A DNA stretch of 64,000 nt from Akkermansiaceae bacterium. Its GTDB lineage: Bacteria > Verrucomicrobiota > Verrucomicrobiia > Verrucomicrobiales > Akkermansiaceae. A model generated the notes under the pieces. That model saw nothing but the letters and a program-made list of their open reading frames with translations. It searched no databases and was not told the DNA's origin. This document shows, in pieces, positions 28,471 to 37,258 of the stretch. A program made the position numbers and the translations under genes. Positions within the stretch are counted from its first letter, which is position 1. The number at the start of each line of letters is the position of its first letter. The stretch spans positions 30,124 through 94,123 of the forward strand of contig JALOTY010000006.1 in the NCBI GenBank assembly GCA_025457665.1, written 5' to 3'.

Positions 28471-28580
28471 GCTCCGCGCCAAGCTGGGGCTGTTTCTCTG
28501 GTCTTGTGTCTTGCGTCTTGAAGTCTTGTGTCTTCTCCTGATTGCTTTTCCGGGAGATCTTGTGTTCACGGTGGCGGCGG

Positions 28581-29435
28581 ATGATGGATGAAGCGATGGC
28601 GGCAGTGGTGGAGATGGCCGGGAGGCTGGGAGCGGTGGTGGATCGGCGTGAGGTGATCCAAGCGGCGAACACGCTGGTGGTGCGGTTGTCCGAGGATCTG
28701 GTGGGCCGCGTGGTGGTGGACCGGAGTGGTCCGCGGCAGGGATTGGCGTGGTTCAGGCGGGAAATGGAAATGGCCCGCTATCTTGCCGAGCGGGGTGCCC
28801 CGGTGATCCCGCTGCTTGGGCGGATCCCGCCGGGACCTCACGAACATCAGGGGTATGCGATGAATTTCTGGCGCTACGTCGAAGCAGTGGATGAGCCGCC
28901 GGAGCCGGTGGAAATTGGGGCGACGCTGGCGGCGTGCCATCGGCATCTGGCCGGATACGATGGCGGGCTGGAGTCGCTGGCGATCCTGCGGGAAACGCGG
29001 GCTCTGATGGACTCGCGGGCGGCGTTGGGGGATTTCGCGGAGGCCGAGAGGGGACTGCTGATCGGGCATCTGGAGCGGGCCTTGGAAGGGCTTGCGGATG
29101 CGCCCGCACAGGCGCTGCATGGGGATGCCCATGCTGGAAATCTCCTCCAGGGCCGGGACGGGGTGTTGTGGACGGATTGGGAGGATGCGTTTCGGGGACC
29201 GATCGAGTGGGATCTGGCGTCAATCCTTTGGAATCCGCGATTTCTCGATGCCGACGAGGCCACGGTGGAGGCGATCCTGCGGGGCTATGGGCCCTGCGAT
29301 GAATCCTTGCTGGATCTCTGTTTCACGGCGCGGGCGGCGGTGATGTGCGCATGGTATCCAGTGCTCTATCCGGGGGCCGATCCGATCCGGCGGGAAAAAC
29401 TCCGCATGCGGATGCGCTGGCTGGAGGGGCGCTGA
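28581..29435 (+). CDS. APH-fold phosphotransferase (aminoglycoside phosphotransferase/choline-kinase family)
   Basis: The 284-residue protein has the protein-kinase-like APH fold. An N-terminal lobe contains ANTLVVRLSEDLVGRVV. The catalytic loop LHGDAHAGNLL lies near residue 190 and the metal-binding DWEDAFRGP near 205-213. I prefer the ATG at 28581 (28584 is equal); a TTG at 28542 lies in repeat-rich sequence. The family phosphorylates diverse small molecules (aminoglycosides, homoserine, choline, fructosamines), and the substrate cannot be read here. It diverges from the SMC-like gene. A strong terminator sits 128 bases downstream. Calling it a resistance gene would be unjustified. Confidence 0.85.
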   Translation: MMDEAMAAVVEMAGRLGAVVDRREVIQAANTLVVRLSEDLVGRVVVDRSGPRQGLAWFRREMEMARYLAERGAPVIPLLGRIPPGPHEHQGYAMNFWRYVEAVDEPPEPVEIGATLAACHRHLAGYDGGLESLAILRETRALMDSRAALGDFAEAERGLLIGHLERALEGLADAPAQALHGDAHAGNLLQGRDGVLWTDWEDAFRGPIEWDLASILWNPRFLDADEATVEAILRGYGPCDESLLDLCFTARAAVMCAWYPVLYPGADPIRREKLRMRMRWLEGR

Positions 29436-29562
29436 GCGTGTCCCAAAAATTGGTGACATGACAGATTCGTCGGGAAAGCGCATTTTCCAGTTATCCGCAG
29501 GGGGCAACCCCGGGGACAGGTTTCGAGAAAACCTGAAAATCTTTCCTAGTTTCATGACAACC

Positions 29563-29596
29563 GGGGGCCGCGTGAGTGCGCGGCCCCCATTTTTTT
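29563..29596 (+). terminator. Rho-independent terminator
   Basis: A perfect 10-bp GC stem (GGGGGCCGCG paired with CGCGGCCCCC) with a 6-base loop is followed by A and seven T residues. It lies between the APH-fold kinase gene and the PBP4-type gene, so it most likely ends transcription of the kinase gene. Confidence 0.8.
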
Positions 29597-29661
29597 GGAC
29601 CGGTGGGTTTCCGTGGGTTGCCTTGAGGCGGCGGCATCGGCTAGGCAATGAGGGCGAAGGC

Positions 29662-31083
29662 ATGGGGAAGAATTTCATCATTGGTACGCTGCTTGTGGCT
29701 CTGGTGGCGCTGGGGTTCTGGCGCGCTGGGGAGATGGCTCCCCTTCCGGCGGGGAAAGCGGAACCGAGTCTCGCCATGGAGTCGGGCGGGAAGATCGATG
29801 TGGCGCTGCCGGCCCTCGACGCGGTGTTTCAGGAAATCGAAGAGGATCCGGCGCTGGCGAATGCGGCCTTCGGGTTTTGCCTGCTCGATTCCAAGGGCGG
29901 GATGCTCGCGGGGAGGAATGAGAAGACGCCGATGATTCCGGCATCGACTCTCAAAACTCTAACCGTTGCGGGGGCTTTGGAGACTCTGGGAGAGGATTTT
30001 CGGTTTGAGACCGTGGTGGAGGCGGAGGGTGATCCGGGGCAGGCGCATTTGGAAACGGTGGTGATTCGTGGTGGTGGCGATCCCACGCTGGCGATGGAGA
30101 CCCTGGAAAAGTGGGCGGGTGAGATGCAGGCAAGAGGGGTGAAGAGCATGGGGCAGGTGCTGGCGGATGCGTCGATTTTTCCGACGCCGACTGTGGGAGA
30201 TTTCTGGGGTTGGGGGGATGTGGGAAATGCCTATGGCAGCCCGGTGGCGGGATTGAATCTGAATCACAACCGTTTCCGCGCGGCCTTCGCTCCGGGCAAG
30301 GTGGGTGATGCCGCGCGATTCATCGGTGCGGTGCCGGAGGTGCCGGGGGTGACTTGGGAAAACGGGATCAAGACCGGTCCGGCAGGGTCGGGCGACGGAG
30401 TGATGATCTATGGCGGCCCGGATGCAGGGATGATCCGCCTGACCGGGACGGTGCCTGCGGGGGTGGAGCGATTCGAGGTCGGTGGGGCGGTGCCGGATCC
30501 GGCAAGGTTCACGGCATTTCACTTCGACCGCCTGCTGCGCGAACGCGGGATCACGATTTCCCGTCCGCCGATGGCTGGCAGCGCCACGGGGTTGCGGCGG
30601 TGGATGTCGCATCGATCGGCGAGTCTGTTAGAAATCTCGCGACATCTTCAGGCGACGAGCGACAACCATGAGGCCGAGTGTTTTTTCCGTATGATGGGTG
30701 TGAAGGGTGGCGGCGACGCGGCGGTGGTTCTGCGGCAGCATTGGGAAGCCCGCGGGCTGAATTTGGGATCTTGCCGGATCGTGGACGGGTCCGGTCTTTC
30801 GCGCGCGAACTACCTTCCGGCCGAAACCCTCGCGACCTTGCAGTTTCTTGCTACTACGGGTCCCGTAGGTGGGGGGTATCGGTCCGGTCTGAACCCCGCG
30901 CACGGAGGCAGGGTGAAATGGAAAGGCGGGGCGATGTCGGCAGTGCGCTGTTACACCGGTTTGGTGACGATGGCGGGCGGGCGCGAGGGATATTTTGCGA
31001 TGATGTTCAATCATTACCCGGACGGCGCGGCGGTGGAAAAACACGTGGCCGCGCTGGTCCGGGCGATGACGGGAGATCAGTAG
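29662..31083 (+). CDS. dacB: D-alanyl-D-alanine carboxypeptidase/endopeptidase, PBP4 type (peptidase S13)
   Basis: I chose the ATG at 29662, which gives an N-terminal hydrophobic segment (NFIIGTLLVALVALGF) and follows the terminator; the longer frame from 29458 runs through the hairpin. The 473-residue protein has the S13 serine-active-site motif STLK (S95-K98, in PASTLKT), the SDN motif (in ATSDNHEAE) and the family phrase VDGSGLSRANY. The third motif, usually KTG, appears as KGG in VKWKGGAMSAV, followed later by YTGLV. PBP4-type enzymes trim or cut peptidoglycan cross-links in the periplasm. The gene ends 7 bases inside the convergent GH35 gene. Confidence 0.88.
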   Translation: MGKNFIIGTLLVALVALGFWRAGEMAPLPAGKAEPSLAMESGGKIDVALPALDAVFQEIEEDPALANAAFGFCLLDSKGGMLAGRNEKTPMIPASTLKTLTVAGALETLGEDFRFETVVEAEGDPGQAHLETVVIRGGGDPTLAMETLEKWAGEMQARGVKSMGQVLADASIFPTPTVGDFWGWGDVGNAYGSPVAGLNLNHNRFRAAFAPGKVGDAARFIGAVPEVPGVTWENGIKTGPAGSGDGVMIYGGPDAGMIRLTGTVPAGVERFEVGGAVPDPARFTAFHFDRLLRERGITISRPPMAGSATGLRRWMSHRSASLLEISRHLQATSDNHEAECFFRMMGVKGGGDAAVVLRQHWEARGLNLGSCRIVDGSGLSRANYLPAETLATLQFLATTGPVGGGYRSGLNPAHGGRVKWKGGAMSAVRCYTGLVTMAGGREGYFAMMFNHYPDGAAVEKHVAALVRAMTGDQ

Positions 31084-33428
31084 TCGAAGGCGCTTTCTTT
31101 GAGATAGAACCGGTATCCCTTGATCATGCCATTGGTCTGCTTGTCGGTGCGGGGCAGGACCTTGAAGCCGGTGACTTTGGTGGATTTCCCGAGATCGATG
31201 ACGATCGAATGCGGGAAGGGCGCACGCTCTTCGGTGCTCCAGGCGGTGTGCCAGTAGGTGCTTTCCTGGAGGTCGAAGATTTTGTCTGCCGTGTGGTTTC
31301 CTGCGGTGATTTCCTCGCTGTCGGCATAGACGAGATCCCAGGCCTCGCGGGGAAGTTGTTGGCCGTCCTCCCCTAACAGATAGAACTCCGCCATGGACGA
31401 GTAGGGGTCATCGCCACGCTGGGGCGAGGTGCTGGTGAAGCAGAGGTATCGGCCGGTGGCGGGGGTATCAAAGGTAACCGTCTGCCAACCTGCGCCGGGA
31501 GCGAGATCGCCCGAGCTGTGGGGCGTTTCGGCATCGAGCTTGAGTTGCTGGCCGGGCTTGCGGTTGAGGAGGGAGGCATCCGGGCGGAGGTCATCGAGGA
31601 TGGGCTTGTCGAGCCCGGCGAGGGTGGGTGAGGCGGTGGCTTCGAGGTCGAGAACGATGACTTCGTTGCGGCCTTTTTTCAGCCATGGTCCGGGAACATA
31701 CATGGTTTGCTGGGGCCCGAGCGACCAGTAGCGGCCGAGGTTGTGGCCATTGACCCAGACCATGCCCTTGCCCCACTGGCGGAGGTCGAGGAAGGTGTCA
31801 CCAGGTTCGGTGATTTCAAAGCTGCCGCGATAGAAGGCGGCGGCATCGGACTTGCCGGGGCGGTAGTTGAGATTCTGATGGAGGGGGAAATCGAAATCGA
31901 TCGGATAGACCGACCAGCCCTTGAGTTCGGTTTCACCGCTGCTGTGGGCCAGCGTGACGCTTTCGGTGATGCCTTTGCGGTCGATGATCGCGGCGCCGAA
32001 ATTCACGCGCCCCATGGCTTCAACGAGAATGTCGAGGCGTGTTCCGGCTTTGGCGGCGGGGAGGCTGAGGGTGGTATCACCATGGCGGCGGTCGAGCTTG
32101 CCGATGCGTTCGCCATCGAGATAGACCAGCGCCCAATCCCGCGCTTCCTTGATGATGAGGCGGGTGCCTTGGTCGACATCGGCCGGCAGGGTGGTGCGGT
32201 AGAGGATGCGTCCGAAGCCGAGATCGAAGAATTCCATGGCGCGCACATTCTCCGAGGCGATGGGGTCGGGGAGGTTTTCGAAGAGCGGGGCGGATTCGGT
32301 CAGTTCGAAACTCGGGATGCTGATGACCGGGTGCGATGCGGGAACGGGCGCGAGAGTTTCGCCGGGGTTCAGGTAGTTTTTCAAGAGGTCGCGGACGGCA
32401 TCGAACTTGTCGGTGGGCTGGCCGGCTTCGTTGATCGGCGCATTGTAATCATACGAGCTGACCATGGCGCTGTAGGCGGGGGCATTCGCACCGCCCCAGG
32501 GGCCGAAGGTGGTGCCGCCGTGGGCCATGTAGAGGCTGAAGGAAATGCGGCGGTCGAGCATGTCCTTGAGGCTGCCGATGAAGGTTTCCACGCCGCGCGT
32601 TTCATGGCGGCGGCCCCAGTGGTCGAACCATCCGGTCCAGTATTCGCTGCACATGCGGGGGGCTTCGGGGTGGAGTTCGGTGAATTTGCGGAACATGTCA
32701 TCGACATTCGATCCAGCGCCGAAGTTGATAGTCACGGCGACGTCATCGACTTCGTAGTTGTGGAAATTCGATGCCCAGTCGCAGCGGAAGAGCTGGACCT
32801 TGTCGAACCCGGCGGCGCGGACGGCATCGCGGACCTGGGTCATGTAAACGCCATCGTTGCCGAAAGCACCGAACTCGTTCTCGACCTGAACCATGAGGAT
32901 GGGTCCGCCGTTCTGGATCTGGAGCGGGGCGAGTTCCGTGCCGACGGCGGCGAGCCACTTTTTGGTACGATCCATGTAGTAGTGATCCTTCGAAGTGCGG
33001 ACACCGATGTCCTCTTTTTTCAGCAGCCACCAGGGGAAGGCACCCATGTCCCACTCGGCGCAGCAGTAGGGTCCGGGGCGGACGATGGCGTGCATGCCGT
33101 TTTCCTGGATGAGGCGGACGAACGCGGCGACGTCACGCTGGCCCTCGAAGTTGAATTCGCCCTCGCGCATTTCGTGGAAATTCCAGAACACGTAGATGCA
33201 AATCGTGTTCATCCCCATCGCCTTGCACATCTTGATACGATGGTCCCAGTACTCGCGGGGGATGCGCGGGTAGTGGAGTTCTCCGGCGCGGACGAGGAAG
33301 GGCTCGCCGTTGAGGAGGAACTCCTTTTTCCCAAGGGTGAAATCCCCCGGAGTGGCCGCGGGCAGGAGAGAGGAGGCAAAGGTCGCCGCGAGCGCGGAAA
33401 GCTGGAAGAGGCGGAAGAATGATTTCAT
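31077..33428 (-). CDS. Secreted GH35 beta-galactosidase
   Basis: The 783-residue protein starts with a signal peptide (LSALAATFASSLLPAA). The GH35 (beta/alpha)8 barrel (about 30-350) shows the typical opening LNGEPFLVRAGELHYPRIP, the acid/base glutamate E185 in QVENEFGAFG and the nucleophile E262 in MCSEYWTGWFDHWG. Beta-sandwich domains follow, and a discoidin (F5/8 type C)-like module lies at about 630-780. GH35 enzymes remove terminal beta-galactose from galactans and glycans. It lies beside the AraC-controlled locus with 134 bases between it and the end of the AraC gene, on the same strand, and could contribute to the same galactan breakdown. It overlaps the convergent PBP4 gene by 7 bases. 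Confidence 0.95.
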   Translation of the reverse strand: MKSFFRLFQLSALAATFASSLLPAATPGDFTLGKKEFLLNGEPFLVRAGELHYPRIPREYWDHRIKMCKAMGMNTICIYVFWNFHEMREGEFNFEGQRDVAAFVRLIQENGMHAIVRPGPYCCAEWDMGAFPWWLLKKEDIGVRTSKDHYYMDRTKKWLAAVGTELAPLQIQNGGPILMVQVENEFGAFGNDGVYMTQVRDAVRAAGFDKVQLFRCDWASNFHNYEVDDVAVTINFGAGSNVDDMFRKFTELHPEAPRMCSEYWTGWFDHWGRRHETRGVETFIGSLKDMLDRRISFSLYMAHGGTTFGPWGGANAPAYSAMVSSYDYNAPINEAGQPTDKFDAVRDLLKNYLNPGETLAPVPASHPVISIPSFELTESAPLFENLPDPIASENVRAMEFFDLGFGRILYRTTLPADVDQGTRLIIKEARDWALVYLDGERIGKLDRRHGDTTLSLPAAKAGTRLDILVEAMGRVNFGAAIIDRKGITESVTLAHSSGETELKGWSVYPIDFDFPLHQNLNYRPGKSDAAAFYRGSFEITEPGDTFLDLRQWGKGMVWVNGHNLGRYWSLGPQQTMYVPGPWLKKGRNEVIVLDLEATASPTLAGLDKPILDDLRPDASLLNRKPGQQLKLDAETPHSSGDLAPGAGWQTVTFDTPATGRYLCFTSTSPQRGDDPYSSMAEFYLLGEDGQQLPREAWDLVYADSEEITAGNHTADKIFDLQESTYWHTAWSTEERAPFPHSIVIDLGKSTKVTGFKVLPRTDKQTNGMIKGYRFYLKESAFDY

Positions 33429-33562
33429 GGCAGCGTCAGGTTTCCCGTCATCTTCCCCCTGCGCCGGGAAAGCGTCAACCGCACCCCGGCTCAGGCAGGG
33501 CCATGAGAGCCGGAATCCGCGTCATCGCCGGCCTTTTCACGCTTTTTCGATCGGACCGAAGC

Positions 33563-34408
33563 TCATTGCCTCGCGGCCTGCGGCGGTTTTCCGGTGTGGC
33601 GTTTGAACCATTTCGAAAAATGCGAGAGGTGTTTGAAACCGAGGTCGATGGCCACTTCCTTGATGCGGATGTCGGGCTGGCGCAGGCGACTGAGCGCGTG
33701 CTCGATTCTGAGGCGGTCCCAGAACTGGTTCGGAGTCGATTGCAGGTCCTTGCGGAAAAGTCGGATGAGGTGGTTCGGGCTGATGTGGACGACGGAGGCG
33801 AGCGCTTCGAGGGAAAGCGGTTCGGAGAGGTCGCGGGCGTGGAGAAGTTCCACGGCTTGGCGGACCCGTTCATCGATGCCGAAATGTCCGGAGTGCTTGA
33901 CGCCGCGGCTTTCGAGGACATCGGAAAGGGCCAGCAGCCACTCGCAGAGGAGTCGCTCCAAGTTGAGGAAACAGCGGAGATCGGCCTTGTGTTCGCGCAG
34001 GTCCCAAGTGCCGGGTGCGATCTGCATCACGGTGTTGAGGATGGGGCGGACCTTTTCCTCAAGAGCGGGAGCATCGGAGGCCTCGATCACCAGACTCAGC
34101 CCTTCCTGAAAGAGATGCGAGCCATCCGGCCAGCGGGCTTCGAAGGCGATCGATAGCAGGCGGGCGTCCTGGGAAAAGGTTTGGATGCGGCGACCCGGTT
34201 TGACGATGAGCCACTGGCCCGGTCGTGCGGTGTGGATCTGTCCGTCCTGTTCGACCTGTGCCCAGCCTTCGCGAACCAGCCAGGCGGCGCTGTTGGTGAA
34301 TTCCGTGAATCGCAGAGTCGGCCCGGTTTCCGCCGTTCCTTTGGCCACATGTCGATTGTGGCACCAAAGCAGGTGGAGGTTCAGATTGAGCCAGTTGCGA
34401 TAAACCAT
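33563..34408 (-). CDS. AraC-family transcriptional regulator
   Basis: The 281-residue protein has an N-terminal cupin-like sensing domain (about 25-115, with RPGQWLIVKPGRRIQTF) and a C-terminal AraC double helix-turn-helix (about 180-278). The latter has LSLEALASVVHISPNHLIRLFRK-type first helices and the typical second-helix phrase AIDLGFKHLSHFSKWFKRHTG (read in two parts around DLGFKH). Such proteins bind sugars and activate catabolic operons. It is divergent from the six-gene glycan operon starting at 34541, with 132 bases between them, and is its likely activator; autoregulation is plausible. A direct repeat in the gap is a candidate operator. Confidence 0.93.
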   Translation of the reverse strand: MVYRNWLNLNLHLLWCHNRHVAKGTAETGPTLRFTEFTNSAAWLVREGWAQVEQDGQIHTARPGQWLIVKPGRRIQTFSQDARLLSIAFEARWPDGSHLFQEGLSLVIEASDAPALEEKVRPILNTVMQIAPGTWDLREHKADLRCFLNLERLLCEWLLALSDVLESRGVKHSGHFGIDERVRQAVELLHARDLSEPLSLEALASVVHISPNHLIRLFRKDLQSTPNQFWDRLRIEHALSRLRQPDIRIKEVAIDLGFKHLSHFSKWFKRHTGKPPQAARQ

Positions 34409-34458
34409 AGCGCCGAGTCTACTTTCCCCCCTCCACGTTTCGTCAAGCGCATGCCCGG

Positions 34459-34484
34459 AATGTGCAAATCATTGTATAAATCAT
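34459..34484 (+). promoter_or_regulatory. Candidate promoter/operator of the glycan operon
   Basis: The 132-base gap between the AraC gene and the operon holds a direct repeat AAATCAT at 34466-34472 and 34478-34484 (12 bases apart), flanked by TGC/TGCA. A -10-like TATAAA lies at 34475-34480 with no good -35 at the expected distance, as in activator-dependent promoters. An AATGTGC at 34459-34465 repeats the heptamer seen upstream of two other gene groups. Assignment is by position only. Confidence 0.35.
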
Positions 34485-34540
34485 GCAAGTGGAAAACCCG
34501 GACAAGCGGGCCGGGCGGGTGCCACATTCGCGGCCGACCC

Positions 34541-37252
34541 ATGCGACCCCGAAAACCCACTTTGATGAGCCGGATCGTCGGCTGCTGCCTCTTGCTGATT
34601 GGCGTGGTCTCTGTTGGCTCACTCCGGGCAGAGAACGATGCATTCCGTCCGGGTCGTCCCTGGCTGGACACCAAAGGCGAGCCTATCAATGCCCACGGAT
34701 TCGCGATCGTGAAGTCCGAGGGCATCTACTACTGGTATGGTTCGCACAAGATCGCGGGCCGCACGGAGTCGGAGAAAAACGAAGCAGGCGTTCGTTGTTA
34801 TACCAGCAAGGACCTGCTGAACTGGACCGATGCCGGTCTGGTCTTGTCGGTGACTTCGGAAGGCCAGCATCCCGAAGTCCGTGACGCGGGAATCCTCGAT
34901 CGGCCGAAAGTGATCTACCATCCGGGCACGCGGAAGTTCGTGATGTATTTCAAGCTCTACCCCCCGGGTGCGGCGGGAGACATGGTGGGAACCGAGGTGG
35001 CCTATGTGGGCGTGGCCACGGCGGACCGTCCCACCGGTCCCTTCAAGTATGATGGCAAGTTCGCGGGCGCGGAGAGTCCATCCGGCTCGGGGGATTTCGC
35101 GGTTTTCCGTGATGATGATGGCAGTTTCCACCACGTCGCCGTGCGCAAGCCGGACAAGGCATTGGTCGTCGGACGCATGAGGAAAGACGGACTTCGGCCG
35201 GAAGGCAAATACGAGGTGATGAAGGGCATCACCCACGCCACCGAGGCTCCCGCCCTCTTCAAGCGCCAGGGGAAATACTATCTGTTGGGATCCGCAAGCA
35301 CGGGTTGGAAACCCAACCCCGCCCGCATGTTCATCGCCAACCGGCTCAGCGGCCCCTGGCGCTCACTGGGAAATCCTTGCGAGGGCATCAATCCCCACAA
35401 CAAACTCGGTCCGGAAAAGACATTCGGCGGACAAAGCACCTTCGTGATGCCCTCGCCGTGGGCGACCGATGAGTGGATCGCGATGTTCGACATCTGGAAT
35501 CCCGAAGAACCGATCAAGGCCGGCTACATCTGGTTGCCGCTGCGTTTCGAAAATCAGAAACCCGTCATCCGCTGGCAAAACGAATGGCGTCCCGCCCATG
35601 CGGTGCCGCGGGATGTGCATCAGATCGCGGTGAACCAGATCGGCTATGAAGTCGGTCGGCCGATGCGCTTCACCGCACCGCTCACGGAAAATGGTACGGC
35701 GTTCATCGTACGTCCCGCCAAGGGAGGCGAGCCGGTGTTCCAGGGAGAAATCCAGGACCACATCGGTGATTTTTCCACGATCAAGGCGGATGCTGGCGAA
35801 TATGTCATCGAAATCCGTGACGACAAGCTCAAGCCCGGTGTCAGCGATCCCTTCTTCATCCAGCCGGATCTTTGGAAACAACACTTCTGGCAGCCCGCGG
35901 TGGACTTCCTCATCGATTCCCGTTCGGTGGTCGGCACCCATCCGAGTGCCTACGGCGGCTGCCCGTGGCGGGATGGGACTTACTACGATGCCATCCTGCC
36001 CGCGCTGGTTCTTTTCCATCGCGCCGATCCCGCGCGCATCGCCGCGATGCCGCGCCAGATCGACTGGCATGCCGACAAAAAGCGCGTGATGGATCCGGCT
36101 TTCAAATTCGATGCGAAAAACCCGTGCAGCGAAGGCGTGATGGAAGCGGTGAGGAAGTATTACACCGAGATCGAGCCCCCTGCCGACGACGCGCCGGATG
36201 TGGTCAAGCTCATCCACTGGGGTGCGGGTTTCTACCTCGTGAATCCCGCCACCAAGGATCCCAGCCAGGATCCAGACCCGCGGCAGATCCATGCTCAGAC
36301 CGTCGAGCAGGTGGCCTATGTCGTCTGGGCCTGGCCTGAGCTTTTGAAATGGCTGCCGAAGTCATTCTACGAGAAATGTCGTACTTTTTGCGAGCAGAAC
36401 TGGGAGCCATCGCTGGGGATCGGCAAGTGGTGGGGCCCAGGGACCTATCTCAAGGTTTCCGAAGTGAGCGGGGACAACCCCATGGGCGGACTTCTCCATC
36501 CCTACAAAGGGCGCCATGCTCCGGGACATTCCATCGTTCCAAACCTGCTGATGCACGAAGTGGCGAAACGCGATGGCCTGGCCGATCCCGGCCGCTACCT
36601 TTCCGCGGCGGTGAAACAGGCGGAGTGGATCATCAAGAACCTCGATTGGAACGACCCGCGAACCACCAAGGGCCACCGGATGAGCGAGCACCGGACCATT
36701 CCCCATCTCGTCTGGCTGCTGACGAAGTATCCCGAACATGCTCCGGCTGGATTGCGGGAAAAGATCACCGCTTGGGCCGAGGTGGCGGCGAAGCGTTCGG
36801 ACAACCTTTGGGACATCCGCCGCTTTGATGATGGCGAGCACTGGACGATTCCCAAACTCAACGATGTGGGCAACTGGGTGGGCACGCCGGGCATCGCGAT
36901 TTCCGCCTCATGGGTCATTGAGGACCCCGCGCTCAAAGCCCGCATGCGGGAAATCGCCATCACCCATGCCGATGCGGTTTTCGGCCGTAATCCCCGACTT
37001 GCCGCGGCTCCCCACAAACCGCAGATGGGCTTTCCGATGATCGAGCGCGGCTGGCCCATTGGTCACAAGGAAAACGTGTGCGCCCGCCTTGAGTTGTGCC
37101 GCGGATCGATTTCCGCCGCGCCGGGCAGCGAGATGTTTCCTTTCTTCCCTGAAGCCGGATACCGCCATGCCGAAGGCTGGGTCAACTATGGTGCCGCCTG
37201 GTGCCTGAGCCTTGCTTATCTCGCGCACGACGAGGCGAAATCCCATCCCTGA
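34541..37252 (+). CDS. Secreted fusion: GH43-like five-bladed propeller plus GH9-like domain
   Basis: I chose the ATG at 34541 (34565 also possible) because it opens a signal peptide (IVGCCLLLIGVVSVGSLRA); the frame upstream overlaps the AraC gene. Of 903 residues, about 30-350 form a GH43-like propeller, with PWLDTKGEPINAHGF, YYWYGSHK and GVRCYTSKDLLNW as in exo-beta-1,3-galactanase-like members. After a short linker, IAVNQIGYEVGRPMRF (about 365-380) is the hallmark of the Ig-like domain that precedes GH9 cellulase barrels. The rest (about 450-900) looks like an alpha/alpha barrel with CPWRDGTYYDA where GH9 has its YYDAGD segment. Catalysis by the second half is unproven. It heads the operon, six bases before the symporter gene, and its first half is paralogous to the gene at 43396-44460. 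Confidence 0.75.
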   Translation: MRPRKPTLMSRIVGCCLLLIGVVSVGSLRAENDAFRPGRPWLDTKGEPINAHGFAIVKSEGIYYWYGSHKIAGRTESEKNEAGVRCYTSKDLLNWTDAGLVLSVTSEGQHPEVRDAGILDRPKVIYHPGTRKFVMYFKLYPPGAAGDMVGTEVAYVGVATADRPTGPFKYDGKFAGAESPSGSGDFAVFRDDDGSFHHVAVRKPDKALVVGRMRKDGLRPEGKYEVMKGITHATEAPALFKRQGKYYLLGSASTGWKPNPARMFIANRLSGPWRSLGNPCEGINPHNKLGPEKTFGGQSTFVMPSPWATDEWIAMFDIWNPEEPIKAGYIWLPLRFENQKPVIRWQNEWRPAHAVPRDVHQIAVNQIGYEVGRPMRFTAPLTENGTAFIVRPAKGGEPVFQGEIQDHIGDFSTIKADAGEYVIEIRDDKLKPGVSDPFFIQPDLWKQHFWQPAVDFLIDSRSVVGTHPSAYGGCPWRDGTYYDAILPALVLFHRADPARIAAMPRQIDWHADKKRVMDPAFKFDAKNPCSEGVMEAVRKYYTEIEPPADDAPDVVKLIHWGAGFYLVNPATKDPSQDPDPRQIHAQTVEQVAYVVWAWPELLKWLPKSFYEKCRTFCEQNWEPSLGIGKWWGPGTYLKVSEVSGDNPMGGLLHPYKGRHAPGHSIVPNLLMHEVAKRDGLADPGRYLSAAVKQAEWIIKNLDWNDPRTTKGHRMSEHRTIPHLVWLLTKYPEHAPAGLREKITAWAEVAAKRSDNLWDIRRFDDGEHWTIPKLNDVGNWVGTPGIAISASWVIEDPALKARMREIAITHADAVFGRNPRLAAAPHKPQMGFPMIERGWPIGHKENVCARLELCRGSISAAPGSEMFPFFPEAGYRHAEGWVNYGAAWCLSLAYLAHDEAKSHP

Positions 37253-37258
37253 GACGTC

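Noticed and set aside
28387..28569. Longer N-terminus for the JetC-like protein
   Set aside because: The extra 61 residues are translated tandem repeats; homologous sequence begins at the ATG at 28386.
24676..29435. Complete Wadjet defence operon
   Set aside because: Only a JetC-like gene is present; neighbours are a gene fragment and an APH-fold kinase.
28581..29435. Aminoglycoside resistance gene
   Set aside because: Only the general APH fold is visible; the family has many non-resistance members.
31707..33422. Plus-strand open frame of 571 codons
   Set aside because: Antisense to the GH35 gene, whose active-site motifs are intact.
34181..34540. Longer N-terminus for the GH43/GH9-like fusion
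   Set aside because: It would overlap the divergent AraC gene, and the signal peptide begins after 34541.
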